Source of the DNA: Vibrio tapetis subsp. quintayensis
GTDB taxonomy: Bacteria; Pseudomonadota; Gammaproteobacteria; Enterobacterales; Vibrionaceae
Direction: 5' to 3'
DNA: 64,000 nucleotides
Assembly: GCF_030409945.1 (NCBI RefSeq)
Contig: NZ_JAUFQV010000032.1
Span: 1-64,000 of the forward strand
The translations under genes were made by a program, and so were the position numbers. Positions 16,547 through 26,506 of the stretch are shown here, one piece after another; the stretch's first letter is position 1; the number at the start of each line of letters is the position of its first letter. The notes under the pieces are model-generated. The model saw only the letters and a program-made list of their open reading frames with translations. It made no database searches and was not told the origin of the DNA.

Positions 16547-19500
16547 ATGAAATCACTATTGGCCTACTTTGCGCAGCGTAGCTTTTTAGCGCGTATTATA
16601 ACCTTAATGGTCTTGCTGATTGGCTTTGGGGCAATGAGCACGTTGAAAATGCAAGAATTACCCGACGTGGCGTTCGCTGAAGTCGACATTACCACCCAAT
16701 ACCCGGGGGCATCAGCTCAAGATATTGAGCTTAATATTACCAACAAAATTGAAAAAGAACTTAAGTCCGTCGAGGGCATTAAAAAGTACAATTCCACATC
16801 CGCTGACGGTCGCTCTTCCATAAGCCTAGAACTTAACGAAAGCTACGATACAGCGAAGGTCTTGGCAGATATTCAGCAAGCGGTCGATCGAGTAAAAGGC
16901 CTACCAAAAGACATCAGCGATCCTCCTCTAGTCGCACAAAAAAGCACCTCTTCTTTTGAGGTCATGACCTTTGGCGTTGTAACTCCCGTAAGCGAAGTTA
17001 AATTAACGAAAGCTGAAATTGCCAATAAAAATAGTGCACTGCAAAACTACGCGAGAGAGCTTGAAAAAAGGCTGCGTGATGTTGCCGGAGTAGGTAACAT
17101 CAGCATGACCGGCTTTACAGAACGCGAATACTGGATTGAAGTCGACCCGAGTAAAGTTTCCCGTTATCAACTGACTTTTTCAGATATTACCTCGGCCATC
17201 AACACTCGCAATTTATCCTTATCCGGTGGTGTTGTGGAATCGTGGAATAGCGAGCAACGCATCGTCACACTCACTCAAATACAATCAGTCCAAGAGCTAG
17301 AGCAAACGATTGTTGATGTACTCCCTACCGGTGAAATCATTCGAATTGGCGACGTTGCAACGGTTTCGGATACCTTTGAAAAAGCCACTAAATTGGGCAT
17401 GGTAAACGGGCAAAATGGCATTGTCTTTTCCGTTATAAAAAGCGCGAATGCCGACATCATCGCAACCATTGATCGAATCAAAGCCCTCTTAGAAAAGGAA
17501 GAAACCCGTTTAAATAGCAAGTTTGCATTCCCGGTATCACTGAATCTTGCTGATGATATGAGTGACAAATTTTCCATCGTAACAACCAATGGCGGCGTGG
17601 GTCTGATATTGGTATTAATCGTTCTTAGCATGGTATTAAAACGCCAGGTCGCTTTTTGGGTATCGGTCTCGATTCCATTTTGTGTGCTTGGGGTAATGGC
17701 CGTGTTGCCTATGATGGGAATGAACCTAGACAGCATCACACTAGCAGCGCTTTTATTGGTAATAGGCATAATAGTAGATGACTCGGTCATTGTTGCCGAG
17801 AGCATCTACCAAGAAAAAGAAAAAGGGAAAAATGCGTTAGACGCCGCCACGTCGGGCGTACAACAGGTCATAACACCAATCATCGCCAGCCTAACTACAA
17901 CGGCCTTAGTCTTCATCCCGATGTTTTTTATCCCTGGCTCCATGGGCAAAGCCGTGATTGTGATTCCGATTACTGTGATTGCAGCGCTGCTGTTTTCATT
18001 AGCCGAATGTACATTTACGCTACCGGCGCACCTCGCTAAATCGCTAGAAAAAGAACCTCTGAAAACGGACAAAAAAGATCGTTTCCAGTCAATTACTCGT
18101 CGCTATCAAGCATTATTGACGCTTTGCCTTAACTGGAAGAAAAGTGTACTCGCGTTTTCTATTCTAGCCTTATTTGGTAGCGCCACGCTGTTAAGCACCA
18201 TCACGTTGGATTTATTTCCAAGTGAATCGGCAAAATACATTGAGGTTTACACAGAAGTTGCGCCCGGCACTCCGCTAGAAAGCGTTCAAGCTGCCCACCA
18301 AGAATTAGAACAAGCTATCTCCGCACTGGAAGACAGCGAACTGGCTGCCTTTCAGATGGCATATGGAAACCCTGCCAGTCGTGGGCTTGTTACCTTAACC
18401 AACTTTGAAAAAAGAGAGCGCACGGCCAATACTATTGCGGATGCACTCAATGCACAACTGAGCAGTAACGGTGCGATTCAATTCGTGAAATTCACGGTTG
18501 ATGCTGGCGGACCGCCTCCAGGAGAGCCCGTTGAAATCCGTGTGATCAGCAACAATCACGCTGAAAGAAACCAAGCTCTGGACATGGTGATGGGTTGGAT
18601 GGAACAACAGCCAAGTTTAAATAAAGTCAAACACAACGAGGCGCTTACCGATCCACAGTTGCAGATTTTACCTCAATACGAATGGTTGGCTCGCTACAAT
18701 CTCACTGTTCAAGATTTAGCGGTCACACTTCGTATTGCCTTTGATGGTGAAAACGTCACATCAACATGGATTGGCGATCAAGAAGTCAGCCTGAGAGTGC
18801 TACTAAACGAACAACATCGCAGCCTAGAGAAATTGCAAACCACAAAAATATCGACGCCGAGCGGGGCGCAAGTACCACTCAGCCGTCTTGCGAAAGTACA
18901 AGAAGTGCAAGCCCCCCGAGAGATATTACATTATGGCGGGGATCGTCAGGTTTTAGTCAGTGCACAAATTGTCGATGAAAATCTGAGCCCGGGCTTACTA
19001 AGCAGCCAACTGACCGAAGCGCTGGCAAGTAAAGTCGGCAATTCTGTTCGGTTAGAAATTGGTGGTGAGGCTGAAAATACAGATGAAACTATGTCTGGGT
19101 TCCTCGTCGCATTTCCTGCCGCCATGGTTGGCATTTACTTTGTCCTCGCGATTATGTTTGGATCATTGCTGCAACCTTTGATGATCATGGCGGTTATTCC
19201 GTTTGCGGTGGTTGCTGCGTTGATGGCGCTATTTGTACACATGCAGCCTTTATCTTTGTTTGCGCTGATTGGTGTGTTGGGGATGACAGGGGTGGTCGTT
19301 AATAACTCGTTAGTGCTAATCAACCGAATCAACGAACTACGTCAAGATGGGCTCGCGATGTTAGAGGCCGTGGTGCAAGCATCCACCAGCCGTTTAAGGC
19401 CGATATTATTGACATCGATTACCACAGTAGTTGGCTTGCTACCGCTGTCTTACGGGATCGGTGGAACCGATGTTTACATGGGCCCAATGTCCTTAACGCT

Positions 19501-19588
19501 CGGTTATGGCTTGTTGTTTTCACTGCCTGTCGTATTACTGGTTATTCCATGCCTATACGCCGTAAGCTTTAGCCGTAAATCGTCATAG
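16547..19588 (+). CDS. RND-family efflux pump, inner-membrane permease
   Basis: A 1013-residue proton-driven pump with twelve transmembrane helices and two large periplasmic loops. N-terminal VLLIGFGAMSTLKMQELPDV is the family start. Helix 4 carries the acidic pair GIIVDDSVIVAE of the proton relay, and the second half has MTGVVVNNSLVLINRINE. It belongs to the HAE-1-like branch by length and motifs. It is co-transcribed with the adaptor and likely regulated by the divergent two-component system. The substrate is unknown: drugs, bile-like compounds or algal defence compounds are all possible. Confidence 0.92.
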   Translation: MKSLLAYFAQRSFLARIITLMVLLIGFGAMSTLKMQELPDVAFAEVDITTQYPGASAQDIELNITNKIEKELKSVEGIKKYNSTSADGRSSISLELNESYDTAKVLADIQQAVDRVKGLPKDISDPPLVAQKSTSSFEVMTFGVVTPVSEVKLTKAEIANKNSALQNYARELEKRLRDVAGVGNISMTGFTEREYWIEVDPSKVSRYQLTFSDITSAINTRNLSLSGGVVESWNSEQRIVTLTQIQSVQELEQTIVDVLPTGEIIRIGDVATVSDTFEKATKLGMVNGQNGIVFSVIKSANADIIATIDRIKALLEKEETRLNSKFAFPVSLNLADDMSDKFSIVTTNGGVGLILVLIVLSMVLKRQVAFWVSVSIPFCVLGVMAVLPMMGMNLDSITLAALLLVIGIIVDDSVIVAESIYQEKEKGKNALDAATSGVQQVITPIIASLTTTALVFIPMFFIPGSMGKAVIVIPITVIAALLFSLAECTFTLPAHLAKSLEKEPLKTDKKDRFQSITRRYQALLTLCLNWKKSVLAFSILALFGSATLLSTITLDLFPSESAKYIEVYTEVAPGTPLESVQAAHQELEQAISALEDSELAAFQMAYGNPASRGLVTLTNFEKRERTANTIADALNAQLSSNGAIQFVKFTVDAGGPPPGEPVEIRVISNNHAERNQALDMVMGWMEQQPSLNKVKHNEALTDPQLQILPQYEWLARYNLTVQDLAVTLRIAFDGENVTSTWIGDQEVSLRVLLNEQHRSLEKLQTTKISTPSGAQVPLSRLAKVQEVQAPREILHYGGDRQVLVSAQIVDENLSPGLLSSQLTEALASKVGNSVRLEIGGEAENTDETMSGFLVAFPAAMVGIYFVLAIMFGSLLQPLMIMAVIPFAVVAALMALFVHMQPLSLFALIGVLGMTGVVVNNSLVLINRINELRQDGLAMLEAVVQASTSRLRPILLTSITTVVGLLPLSYGIGGTDVYMGPMSLTLGYGLLFSLPVVLLVIPCLYAVSFSRKSS

Positions 19589-19657
19589 TATTCACTCTTA
19601 GTTGGCTCGCTATGTCTTCACTTAAGCCGCTCGAAAAAGCCTAGCGAGTGCACTGTA

Positions 19658-19690
19658 AGGGGAGTGGCAATATAGACCCGCCATTCCCCT
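19658..19690. terminator. Weak bidirectional hairpin between RND pump and symporter
   Basis: AGGGGAGTGGC pairs with GCCATTCCCCT (one G-T pair). No long T-run, so termination would be weak or factor-assisted. Confidence 0.4.
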
Positions 19691-19699
19691 AATTAGCAT

Positions 19700-21451
19700 T
19701 TACTCTGGTTGCACTTCAGGCATTGCCGGTTTTCGGCTTCGATACAAGTGGCTGCCAGCAAGCAAAATCAATCCACCGATCACAAAGAACGTTGCCTTAT
19801 CTGAGGTTTGATCAAAAAAGAAACCAATACTCAAAATCAATGCTCCTAGTACCTGAGTTATTCTACCCAGGTACGCTCCTTGTCTTCGGTCTACTTTCGC
19901 TTCCTCGTCCTTGTCTATATTGGTGTCCAAGTTCTTCATCATTTGATTAAGCTCTTGGCTTCGTTTCCCTACCGGGTCTTGATAAAACAGGCTGGACAAT
20001 ATGAAGAAACCACCGGTAATGACGAACTGCGCAGACAGGGCCGACACAACTGCCAAATCAACAGATTCACGGTGGGTAAAGTTCTGAGCACCAAACAGCG
20101 GTAGAAGCCAGTCAACATCAAATACAAAATGCATGAACGAAGAAACCAGTAACCCAACCACAATGGTTGCCCAACCAGACCAATCTGGAGTGCGGATGAC
20201 CACCAACGCCAACAATGACGGAATAGACAATGGCATTTGCAACAGGGCGCCAAACAACATCATCAAATCAAAGAAGCTGTATTCGTCAATTGATGCGAAA
20301 ACCAATGCGGCTGCAACGGACAGTACACCAGTGATCACGGTGGCGAGTTTCCCCACTCTCATTTGCTGCTGCTCTGTTGCCTTAGTATTGATAACAGACT
20401 GATAAACATTTCGAACAAAAATGCCTGCATTGCGGTTCAACGCGGTGGTCATCGGTGCAATTGTGGCCGCGATCATCGCCGCGAGCACCAAACCCAGCAC
20501 GCCTGTTGGCATATACTGGTCGATGTAATAAAGATACGCCGCGTTATTTGCACTGGCTCCTAGATTAGGATAAATGGCTTGAAGATCAACGTTCATCGTC
20601 GCGGCAACCCAGGGCGGTACAAACCACATCACCGGGCCAATAATAAACAACACACCCGCAACCCAAGCGGCTTTCTTGGCTTCTTTCTCGTTAGTTGTGA
20701 CTAAAAAACGATAGCACGTCAGCGCATTATTGGTATTGACGGTTTGTTTGGTCATGATAATCACGATCCACACAAAGAATATTTGCCAATATTGGATCCC
20801 CTCGCCCATCAAGACGTTGTGTGGATATTTAGCAACCAACTCGCTCGGACCGCCAACATGCACTAATGCAAACACACCAACCGTCATCGTGATCGCCACC
20901 AATAAAATTAGTTGAATCACATTCGTCGCCGAAACTGTCCATGCGCCACCACTCACCGCAATAAAAGTAACTAATACCCCCACGGCAAGGATCGTGACAT
21001 AAAGATCCACATTGAGTACCGCCGCAACGAAAATCGCTAACCCGTTTAGCCAAATTGCGGCGCCTAAAATACCCAGAGGAAAGCTAAGCCAGGTGTAGGT
21101 TTGTTCCGATACCTTGCCAAATCGAATCCGAATAACTTCCATTGCGGTTTCAACGCGTAACTTGCGATAACGCTCCGCGAAATAGGCCGCCGCAACAAAA
21201 AACCCTAACGCATTGCCCCAAAATAGAAACAACACCGTTAGGCCATCTTCATACGCTTTTGCTGCCGCTCCAGTGAATGTCCAGGCAGAAAACTGAGTCA
21301 TAAATGCCGTAGCTCCCGCCATCCACCACATCATGGCACCGCCACCACGAATGTAGCCTGAAGAGTTTTTAGAAAAACGCTTGAACACGATTGCCGCCAG
21401 CACAATGAAGCCAAAGTAGGCTCCGATAATGGACACATCTAATACTTCCAT
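19700..21451 (-). CDS. Sodium:solute symporter, probable oligoalginate/DEH uptake (ToaA-like)
   Basis: A 583-residue SSS-family transporter with about fourteen hydrophobic helices. Characteristic parts are the GGGAMMWWMAGATAFMTQFSA start of helix 2 and NRNAGIFVRNVYQ after the core. It is a close relative of the protein at 28577-30340 and of the symporters called ToaA/ToaB in alginolytic Vibrio, which import unsaturated uronates. It lies after the two PL17 lyase genes on the same strand, but a terminator separates it from them, so its level may be tuned lower. Substrate by homology and context. Confidence 0.85.
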   Translation of the reverse strand: MEVLDVSIIGAYFGFIVLAAIVFKRFSKNSSGYIRGGGAMMWWMAGATAFMTQFSAWTFTGAAAKAYEDGLTVLFLFWGNALGFFVAAAYFAERYRKLRVETAMEVIRIRFGKVSEQTYTWLSFPLGILGAAIWLNGLAIFVAAVLNVDLYVTILAVGVLVTFIAVSGGAWTVSATNVIQLILLVAITMTVGVFALVHVGGPSELVAKYPHNVLMGEGIQYWQIFFVWIVIIMTKQTVNTNNALTCYRFLVTTNEKEAKKAAWVAGVLFIIGPVMWFVPPWVAATMNVDLQAIYPNLGASANNAAYLYYIDQYMPTGVLGLVLAAMIAATIAPMTTALNRNAGIFVRNVYQSVINTKATEQQQMRVGKLATVITGVLSVAAALVFASIDEYSFFDLMMLFGALLQMPLSIPSLLALVVIRTPDWSGWATIVVGLLVSSFMHFVFDVDWLLPLFGAQNFTHRESVDLAVVSALSAQFVITGGFFILSSLFYQDPVGKRSQELNQMMKNLDTNIDKDEEAKVDRRQGAYLGRITQVLGALILSIGFFFDQTSDKATFFVIGGLILLAGSHLYRSRKPAMPEVQPE

Positions 21452-21465
21452 AATACTCCAGGTCA

Positions 21466-21500
21466 GTAAAAAAAGGGCGCATTCCTAAGAAAGCGCCCGT
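21466..21500 (-). terminator. Terminator inside the lyase-symporter operon
   Basis: On the minus strand GGGCGC and GCGCCC pair around a 13-nt loop and are followed by seven T. It lies between the second PL17 gene and the symporter start, so readthrough would set symporter expression. Confidence 0.75.
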
Positions 21501-21545
21501 TTATTCAGGTTCAATTTGACGATTCAGCGTTCAGCTGATTCAAAC

Positions 21546-23696
21546 TTATAGCTGAGCGAAAGAGCCTTCCCAAGTGAACGTCTCGCCGCCAAATTCAACG
21601 GTATGAGTCGCGTTTTGGGCATCTTCAGTTAAGTTAGAAATCGCATAGTGGTAAGTGTTGCCTGATGTTGTCTCGATTTTAACAACCGTTGCAACTTCGT
21701 TGTTACCAACCACTGATACCGCTTTAACAAGGCCACGCGCACCGACTGATGCTTCAATTGACTCATTGAAGTAGCCATGAGTTTCTAGTACCGACGCAAA
21801 CACGTGGTTTTGACCCGTTTGACGCAGGATAAACGCAGGTTCGCTCTTCAGGTTGAAATCTGGATCGTTAGCACCTGTGCGAGCAAAAATCACTTCGCTG
21901 CCTTCAACAGCACTGGTTACCATGCTGTAGTAGCTGTTGCCGTGTAGCCAACTCACAAGTGAACCTTGATCAACAGAACCAGATGCAACGTTCCATAGGT
22001 GTTGGTAACCGTTATCTTCGCCCAGTGGCTTCAACGTTTTTTCAGCGTTGTAGTCAAAGTCCGTACGGATGATTTGACCTGAGTGGTGTACTGGCAAGTC
22101 ATATTGGTGTTCAGCATCCGCTTCAATACGGTATACATCAATGACCAGTGGTTTTTCAAATTCAGGCAGCTCAGCCAGAATCACACTACGCTGCATGTCT
22201 ACGCCAGTGTAGTAATCAGAAATAGTACCGCTCATGCCTTGTAGCGACTGATCGCCGGCAACAAAGAAGTGCTTTTGGCCAAACTTAGACTCAGCTAACG
22301 CTGTGTTGAAGTTGTTTTGAGTTTTCTTATCTACAACAACGGTATTGTGCGCAACAGTTTGCTTACAGTACGTTTTGTTTTCAGGAATGTAACGACCACC
22401 GAATTTCGGTTCAACGTTCACCCAACGACCAAAGCCGTAATCGTGCAGCACTTCTTGACCGCGGTTAAATACACTTAGGTGCAGGCCGTCGTAATGACCG
22501 TGATCCAACGCTGAGTGATATTGATGATCAGAACCATGTTGACCGAACCAGATCAATGCCATGGTATCGTCGTCTTTTTCATCACGATGACGCAAAATGC
22601 TGACGCCGCCTTTCTCACCTTTAGGGCCATCCGTTACAAACAAGCTGCCCCAGTTAAATGGTTTGATTTCGTCTGCTGCTGCAACCGCATTAGACAAAGT
22701 TTGGCCTGAAGAATGAACCCACACATCTTGTTGGTGGTTCGCCATGCCGAGCAAGGTTTCTGTTTGCTCGTAACGGTGGTAACAAACAGACGTTGCCATG
22801 ATAACGCCTTCATCATTGATAGAAATCGTCTTAGATGAATCGTTAAGTGCTGGCAAGGTACCGTCTGGGAAGGCTGTCTTAAACACAGAGTACGACGTCG
22901 TTTTGATAACAGAATCGTTAAACTCGTAAATGCCGATTTCTGGCTGGCGACGTTCAATGGCTTCTGCGAACAAGTAAATTGGGCGCAATGAGAAGCGGTG
23001 GTAGTAAGGCCCTTCCATGTAGTAGCCGTCTGGCGAGAACAATTGGTCTAGCTGTGCTAGGAAGCCGCCGCTTACTTTGTCCATTTTCAGGCCGTATAGC
23101 GCTTTGTCTACTGACTCTTGATCGTTAATTGCATAACCACAAATACCGACTGCCGCTACCGCCCAAAGGCCATGGTTGTGCACAATATCGAAATCATGAG
23201 CGTAAGTGACCACGAACATTTCGATCATTTGCTTAAGCAAGTCGTCTTCAATCAGGCGCTTTTGCTCGTCAGAAATCGTGTGATAAATACAGCTGTAAGC
23301 ACATGATGCATAAAGCATCCACATGTTTTCATTCAACGTTTGGTGGAACAACTTACCCGGAGGATTAGAGTCGAGGCTCACGTTGCTTTCTAGTGTAGGG
23401 TACACCGTTGCGTATGCTGTTAGCATATCTACAATGTAATCACGGTATTTAGTTTCTTCAGTGATCAGAAACAGACGACCCGCAAGATCCATGTGGATGT
23501 AGTTTTGCTTATGACGGTTATGCTCGTAACCGCCACCTTCGCCGTGTCCTGGTACTTCAATACCAACGTCAACCATATAAGCGTCAGTTTTAGCGATATC
23601 GCGTGCAAGTGCATTACCAAGCAGAGTGTCTTTACCTAAGTCTTGGCGCAGAACTGCTGCTTCTTCAAAATTTAATAGTAGTGGTTGGTAGCTCAT
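21546..23696 (-). CDS. PL17-family oligoalginate lyase (copy 2 in operon)
   Basis: A 716-residue enzyme that removes unsaturated monouronates from alginate oligomers by beta-elimination. It has an N-terminal alpha-barrel (about 1-330) and a C-terminal heparinase II/III-like beta-sheet domain. Likely catalytic residues are N174/H175 (HNHGLWAV) and Y231 (GPYYHRF). Their 57-residue spacing matches Asn201/Tyr258 of Alg17C as I recall it. GFGRWVNVEPKFGGRY is another family block. No signal peptide, so it is cytoplasmic. It starts at the last base of its neighbour's stop and is coupled to it. Confidence 0.92.
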   Translation of the reverse strand: MSYQPLLLNFEEAAVLRQDLGKDTLLGNALARDIAKTDAYMVDVGIEVPGHGEGGGYEHNRHKQNYIHMDLAGRLFLITEETKYRDYIVDMLTAYATVYPTLESNVSLDSNPPGKLFHQTLNENMWMLYASCAYSCIYHTISDEQKRLIEDDLLKQMIEMFVVTYAHDFDIVHNHGLWAVAAVGICGYAINDQESVDKALYGLKMDKVSGGFLAQLDQLFSPDGYYMEGPYYHRFSLRPIYLFAEAIERRQPEIGIYEFNDSVIKTTSYSVFKTAFPDGTLPALNDSSKTISINDEGVIMATSVCYHRYEQTETLLGMANHQQDVWVHSSGQTLSNAVAAADEIKPFNWGSLFVTDGPKGEKGGVSILRHRDEKDDDTMALIWFGQHGSDHQYHSALDHGHYDGLHLSVFNRGQEVLHDYGFGRWVNVEPKFGGRYIPENKTYCKQTVAHNTVVVDKKTQNNFNTALAESKFGQKHFFVAGDQSLQGMSGTISDYYTGVDMQRSVILAELPEFEKPLVIDVYRIEADAEHQYDLPVHHSGQIIRTDFDYNAEKTLKPLGEDNGYQHLWNVASGSVDQGSLVSWLHGNSYYSMVTSAVEGSEVIFARTGANDPDFNLKSEPAFILRQTGQNHVFASVLETHGYFNESIEASVGARGLVKAVSVVGNNEVATVVKIETTSGNTYHYAISNLTEDAQNATHTVEFGGETFTWEGSFAQL

Positions 23697-25834
23697 TACT
23701 TTGTCTCCATTTCTACAGCGAAGAAGCCTTTCCAGCTATAGATTTTGCCGTTAATTTCTACTTGATTGACCGTATTTTCATTGGCGTCTTCTTGATTACT
23801 TACCATAACTAAGTGACGCGCACTTCCGGTTTCAATTGCCACGACACTGCCTTGTTGGTTGTGACCAAGTACTTGAATTTTCTTCACTTCACCACGAGCA
23901 CTAACCGATTGCTCAAACTCTTCATTAAAGTAACCGTGTGTTTCTAGCACGGAAGCAAACAAAGTATCTTCGCCTTTGCTGCGCATGATAAAGCTTGGTT
24001 CTGAGCGCAGGTTAAAGCTAGGGTCATTTGCGCCAGTTTGGGTAAAGATAACTTCATTAGACGCGTTTGAGCTTGTGCCTAACCAAGTGTAATAGGTATT
24101 GTTTTGCAGCCAGCTCACAAGCGCACTTTCACCGCATTCGCCACGAGCCACTTCCCATAGGTGCTGATAACCGTAGTCATCGCCTACCGTATTCAGCTCT
24201 TTGTGAGCGGTGTAGTCGAAGTCGGTGCGAATCAGTTGACCTTGGAACTGATGAGAGTAGTCGTACTCATGTTCTGCGTCACTTGATAGACGGAACAAAT
24301 CAAGCAGTAGTGGCGCTTCAAGTTCATCAAACTGAATCATGAACACACTACGCTGCATACCCACATCATCAAAATGTTCGTTAGCAAAAGCACTCATACC
24401 ATGAATTCGCTCGCCCGCGACTTTAAAGAAGTGCGGCTTACCATGAACGGCATCTGCGCGCTCTACGTCAAAGTAGTTTTGGCACGTTTGGTCAATGGTC
24501 ACACAGTTATGAGCGATGGTTTGACGGGCGTATGATTTGTTTTCATCAAGGTAACGACCACCGAACTTCGGCTCAACGTTAACCCAGCGGCCAAAACCGT
24601 ATTCACGCAGTACCTCTTGACCTCGGTTAAAGTAAGTAATACCCAAAGTATCAAAGTGACCATGGCCCATACCGTGCTGACCGTAGTTCATCGACAACTG
24701 GAAGACATCTTTTTTGCTGTCTTGCATACGAACAAAACCTTGAGCACCGCAATCGCCATTCGGCCCTTCACTTAGCTCAACACTTGGCCAAAAAGGTAGG
24801 CCCACGTTGTCTGCCGCTTCAAGCGCTCGTGATAGTTCTAGACCACACGCATGCATCCAAACGGCACCTTGAATTTTCGCCATACCTAATAGGTTTTGAT
24901 CTAACTCGTAGTGTTTAGCGTATTGGCTAATCGCCACTTGTACGCCCATGTCGGTGATGCCCATAGTATGAGATGCATCGTTTAGTGCTGGGAATTCACC
25001 ATTAGGGTATGCGGTTGATAGCATCGCCTGTACCGTGTTACCAATCACGCCACCTTTGTATTTAAAGATATCCAATTCAGGCATATGACGGTGCAATACT
25101 TCAGCAAATACACAAGTAGGACGGATCGCATAACGGTGATAGTACGGCCCTTCGATGTAGTAGCCCGACGTAGAAAACAGTTGCGAAATTTGCGCCAGGA
25201 AACCGCCGGTATCGTTTTTCTCGATACCATAAACAGACATTTCTAGATATTCACGTTTACCAATCGCCAAACCACAGATACCAACAGCCGCAACAGCCCA
25301 AATGCCGTGGTTATGAATACGGTCGAAATCGTGCGCGTACTTTTCAGTAAACATGTCTAGCATTGGGTTAAACAAACGAGAAACTATATGCTGGCGTTCC
25401 GTTTCAGACAGATAAGACGCAACGCATGAGTATGCTAGGCTTGAATACATTAACCACACATGTTCATTTAGAATTTGATGGAACAAACGACCTGTCGGGT
25501 TGGTGTTTTTCTGAACATGGAAACCAAACGTGAGGTACTTATCGGCGTAAATGTTCAGCAATTCTGCGACGAATTTAGCGTATTTTTCTTCTTTGGTGAT
25601 AACGAACAAGCGACCCGCTAGGTTCATGTAAGTGTAGTTTTGCTTGTGACGGTTGTGCTCGTAACCGCCCGCTTCACCGTGACCAGGAACATCAATAGCC
25701 ATCGCCATAAATGCATCCACGTCTTTTTTATGTGCAGCAATAGATTGACCCATCAAAGACGGGCGTCCTACTTCCTTACGTAGTTCCACAATTTCGTCTT
25801 CTGTAAACAAAATCGGTTGTGTCGTCATATTCAT
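23696..25834 (-). CDS. PL17-family oligoalginate lyase (copy 1 in operon)
   Basis: About 712 residues, a paralogue of the next gene in the operon with the same blocks (HNHGIWAVAAVGICG, GPYYHRYAIRP, GFGRWVNVEPKFGGRY) and no signal peptide. The start is set at 25834 (MNMTTQPILF), where GAGG lies 6 nt upstream. The frame is open to 25888, but that extra part overlaps the operator-like sequence at 25878-25888. It is divergent from kdgF, with a shared control region. Two PL17 enzymes in tandem may prefer different ends, mannuronate versus guluronate, or oligomer lengths (inference). Confidence 0.92.
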   Translation of the reverse strand: MNMTTQPILFTEDEIVELRKEVGRPSLMGQSIAAHKKDVDAFMAMAIDVPGHGEAGGYEHNRHKQNYTYMNLAGRLFVITKEEKYAKFVAELLNIYADKYLTFGFHVQKNTNPTGRLFHQILNEHVWLMYSSLAYSCVASYLSETERQHIVSRLFNPMLDMFTEKYAHDFDRIHNHGIWAVAAVGICGLAIGKREYLEMSVYGIEKNDTGGFLAQISQLFSTSGYYIEGPYYHRYAIRPTCVFAEVLHRHMPELDIFKYKGGVIGNTVQAMLSTAYPNGEFPALNDASHTMGITDMGVQVAISQYAKHYELDQNLLGMAKIQGAVWMHACGLELSRALEAADNVGLPFWPSVELSEGPNGDCGAQGFVRMQDSKKDVFQLSMNYGQHGMGHGHFDTLGITYFNRGQEVLREYGFGRWVNVEPKFGGRYLDENKSYARQTIAHNCVTIDQTCQNYFDVERADAVHGKPHFFKVAGERIHGMSAFANEHFDDVGMQRSVFMIQFDELEAPLLLDLFRLSSDAEHEYDYSHQFQGQLIRTDFDYTAHKELNTVGDDYGYQHLWEVARGECGESALVSWLQNNTYYTWLGTSSNASNEVIFTQTGANDPSFNLRSEPSFIMRSKGEDTLFASVLETHGYFNEEFEQSVSARGEVKKIQVLGHNQQGSVVAIETGSARHLVMVSNQEDANENTVNQVEINGKIYSWKGFFAVEMETK

Positions 25835-25877
25835 CATAACCCTCAAAGTATTCGCTGTATTGCTCATCTGCCACATA

Positions 25878-26071
25878 AAGTAATACAATAAGTCTTATCT
25901 GACCACTCAGACTTGATAAAAGAATGAGGAAAGTCACACAAATAAGCTTATAAATGCTGCATTTAGTTGGGTATCACCAAGAACATTAATCACCTAAGCT
26001 ATTGTTTTATTTGAATTATGAAATAATACTTTTGACTCAGGTCACATATTACCAATGATATTGTATTACAA
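25878..26071. promoter_or_regulatory. Divergent control region of the lyase operon and kdgF operon
   Basis: It holds AAGTAATACAA (25878-25888, minus-strand TTGTATTACTT, 9 of 11), a CRP-like TTTGACTCAGGTCACA (26031-26046) and the perfect operator TTGTATTACAA (26061-26071). One operator copy lies close to each gene, with the CRP-like site near the kdgF-proximal copy. Confidence 0.55.
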
Positions 26072-26133
26072 ATAAGACTGGCGTTATATGATTACAACCA
26101 TCAAAGAGACTGCTAATGATTAAGGGCACCACC

Positions 26134-26475
26134 ATGTTAACTGACAACTTTTTCAACGCGGATGACCAGCCTTGGGAAATGATCTCGGATGGTGTCAAAC
26201 GTAAAATTGTTGGATACACCGACGATTTAATGGCAGTACATATCAGCTTCGACAAAGGCGCTATTAGCCCGCCTCATGCTCATGAGATTCATGATCAGAT
26301 AGGTTATGTCGTACGAGGCAGTTTCGAAGCCCAAATTGATGGTGAAACCAAAATCCTAAACGCTGGTGATGCTTACATCGCGAAAAAACACATGCAGCAT
26401 GGCGCACGTGCTCTTGAACAAGACAGCGTTTTACTGGATATGTTTTCACCCTCTCGTGAAGATTTTTTAGGCTAA
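26134..26475 (+). CDS. kdgF: KdgF, unsaturated uronate linearising cupin
   Basis: A 113-residue single-domain cupin. It converts the cyclic 4,5-unsaturated monouronate released by the lyases to linear DEH. Metal ligands H48, H50, Q55 and H89 (PHAHEIHDQIGYVVRG, HMQHG) match the KdgF set with constant spacing. The start at 26134 is chosen because AAGGG lies 7 nt upstream and because it aligns with the family length of about 110. An in-frame ATG at 26116 would add six residues. It is the first gene of kdgF-kdgK-eda. Confidence 0.9.
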   Translation: MLTDNFFNADDQPWEMISDGVKRKIVGYTDDLMAVHISFDKGAISPPHAHEIHDQIGYVVRGSFEAQIDGETKILNAGDAYIAKKHMQHGARALEQDSVLLDMFSPSREDFLG

Positions 26476-26506
26476 TAAATATTTTAAGTTAAGGTGAGAC
26501 AGACAT

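Noticed and set aside
17275-18072. Minus-strand open frames of 176 and 88 codons inside the RND gene
   Set aside because: They lie opposite a highly conserved coding region, have no ribosome-binding site and resemble no family.
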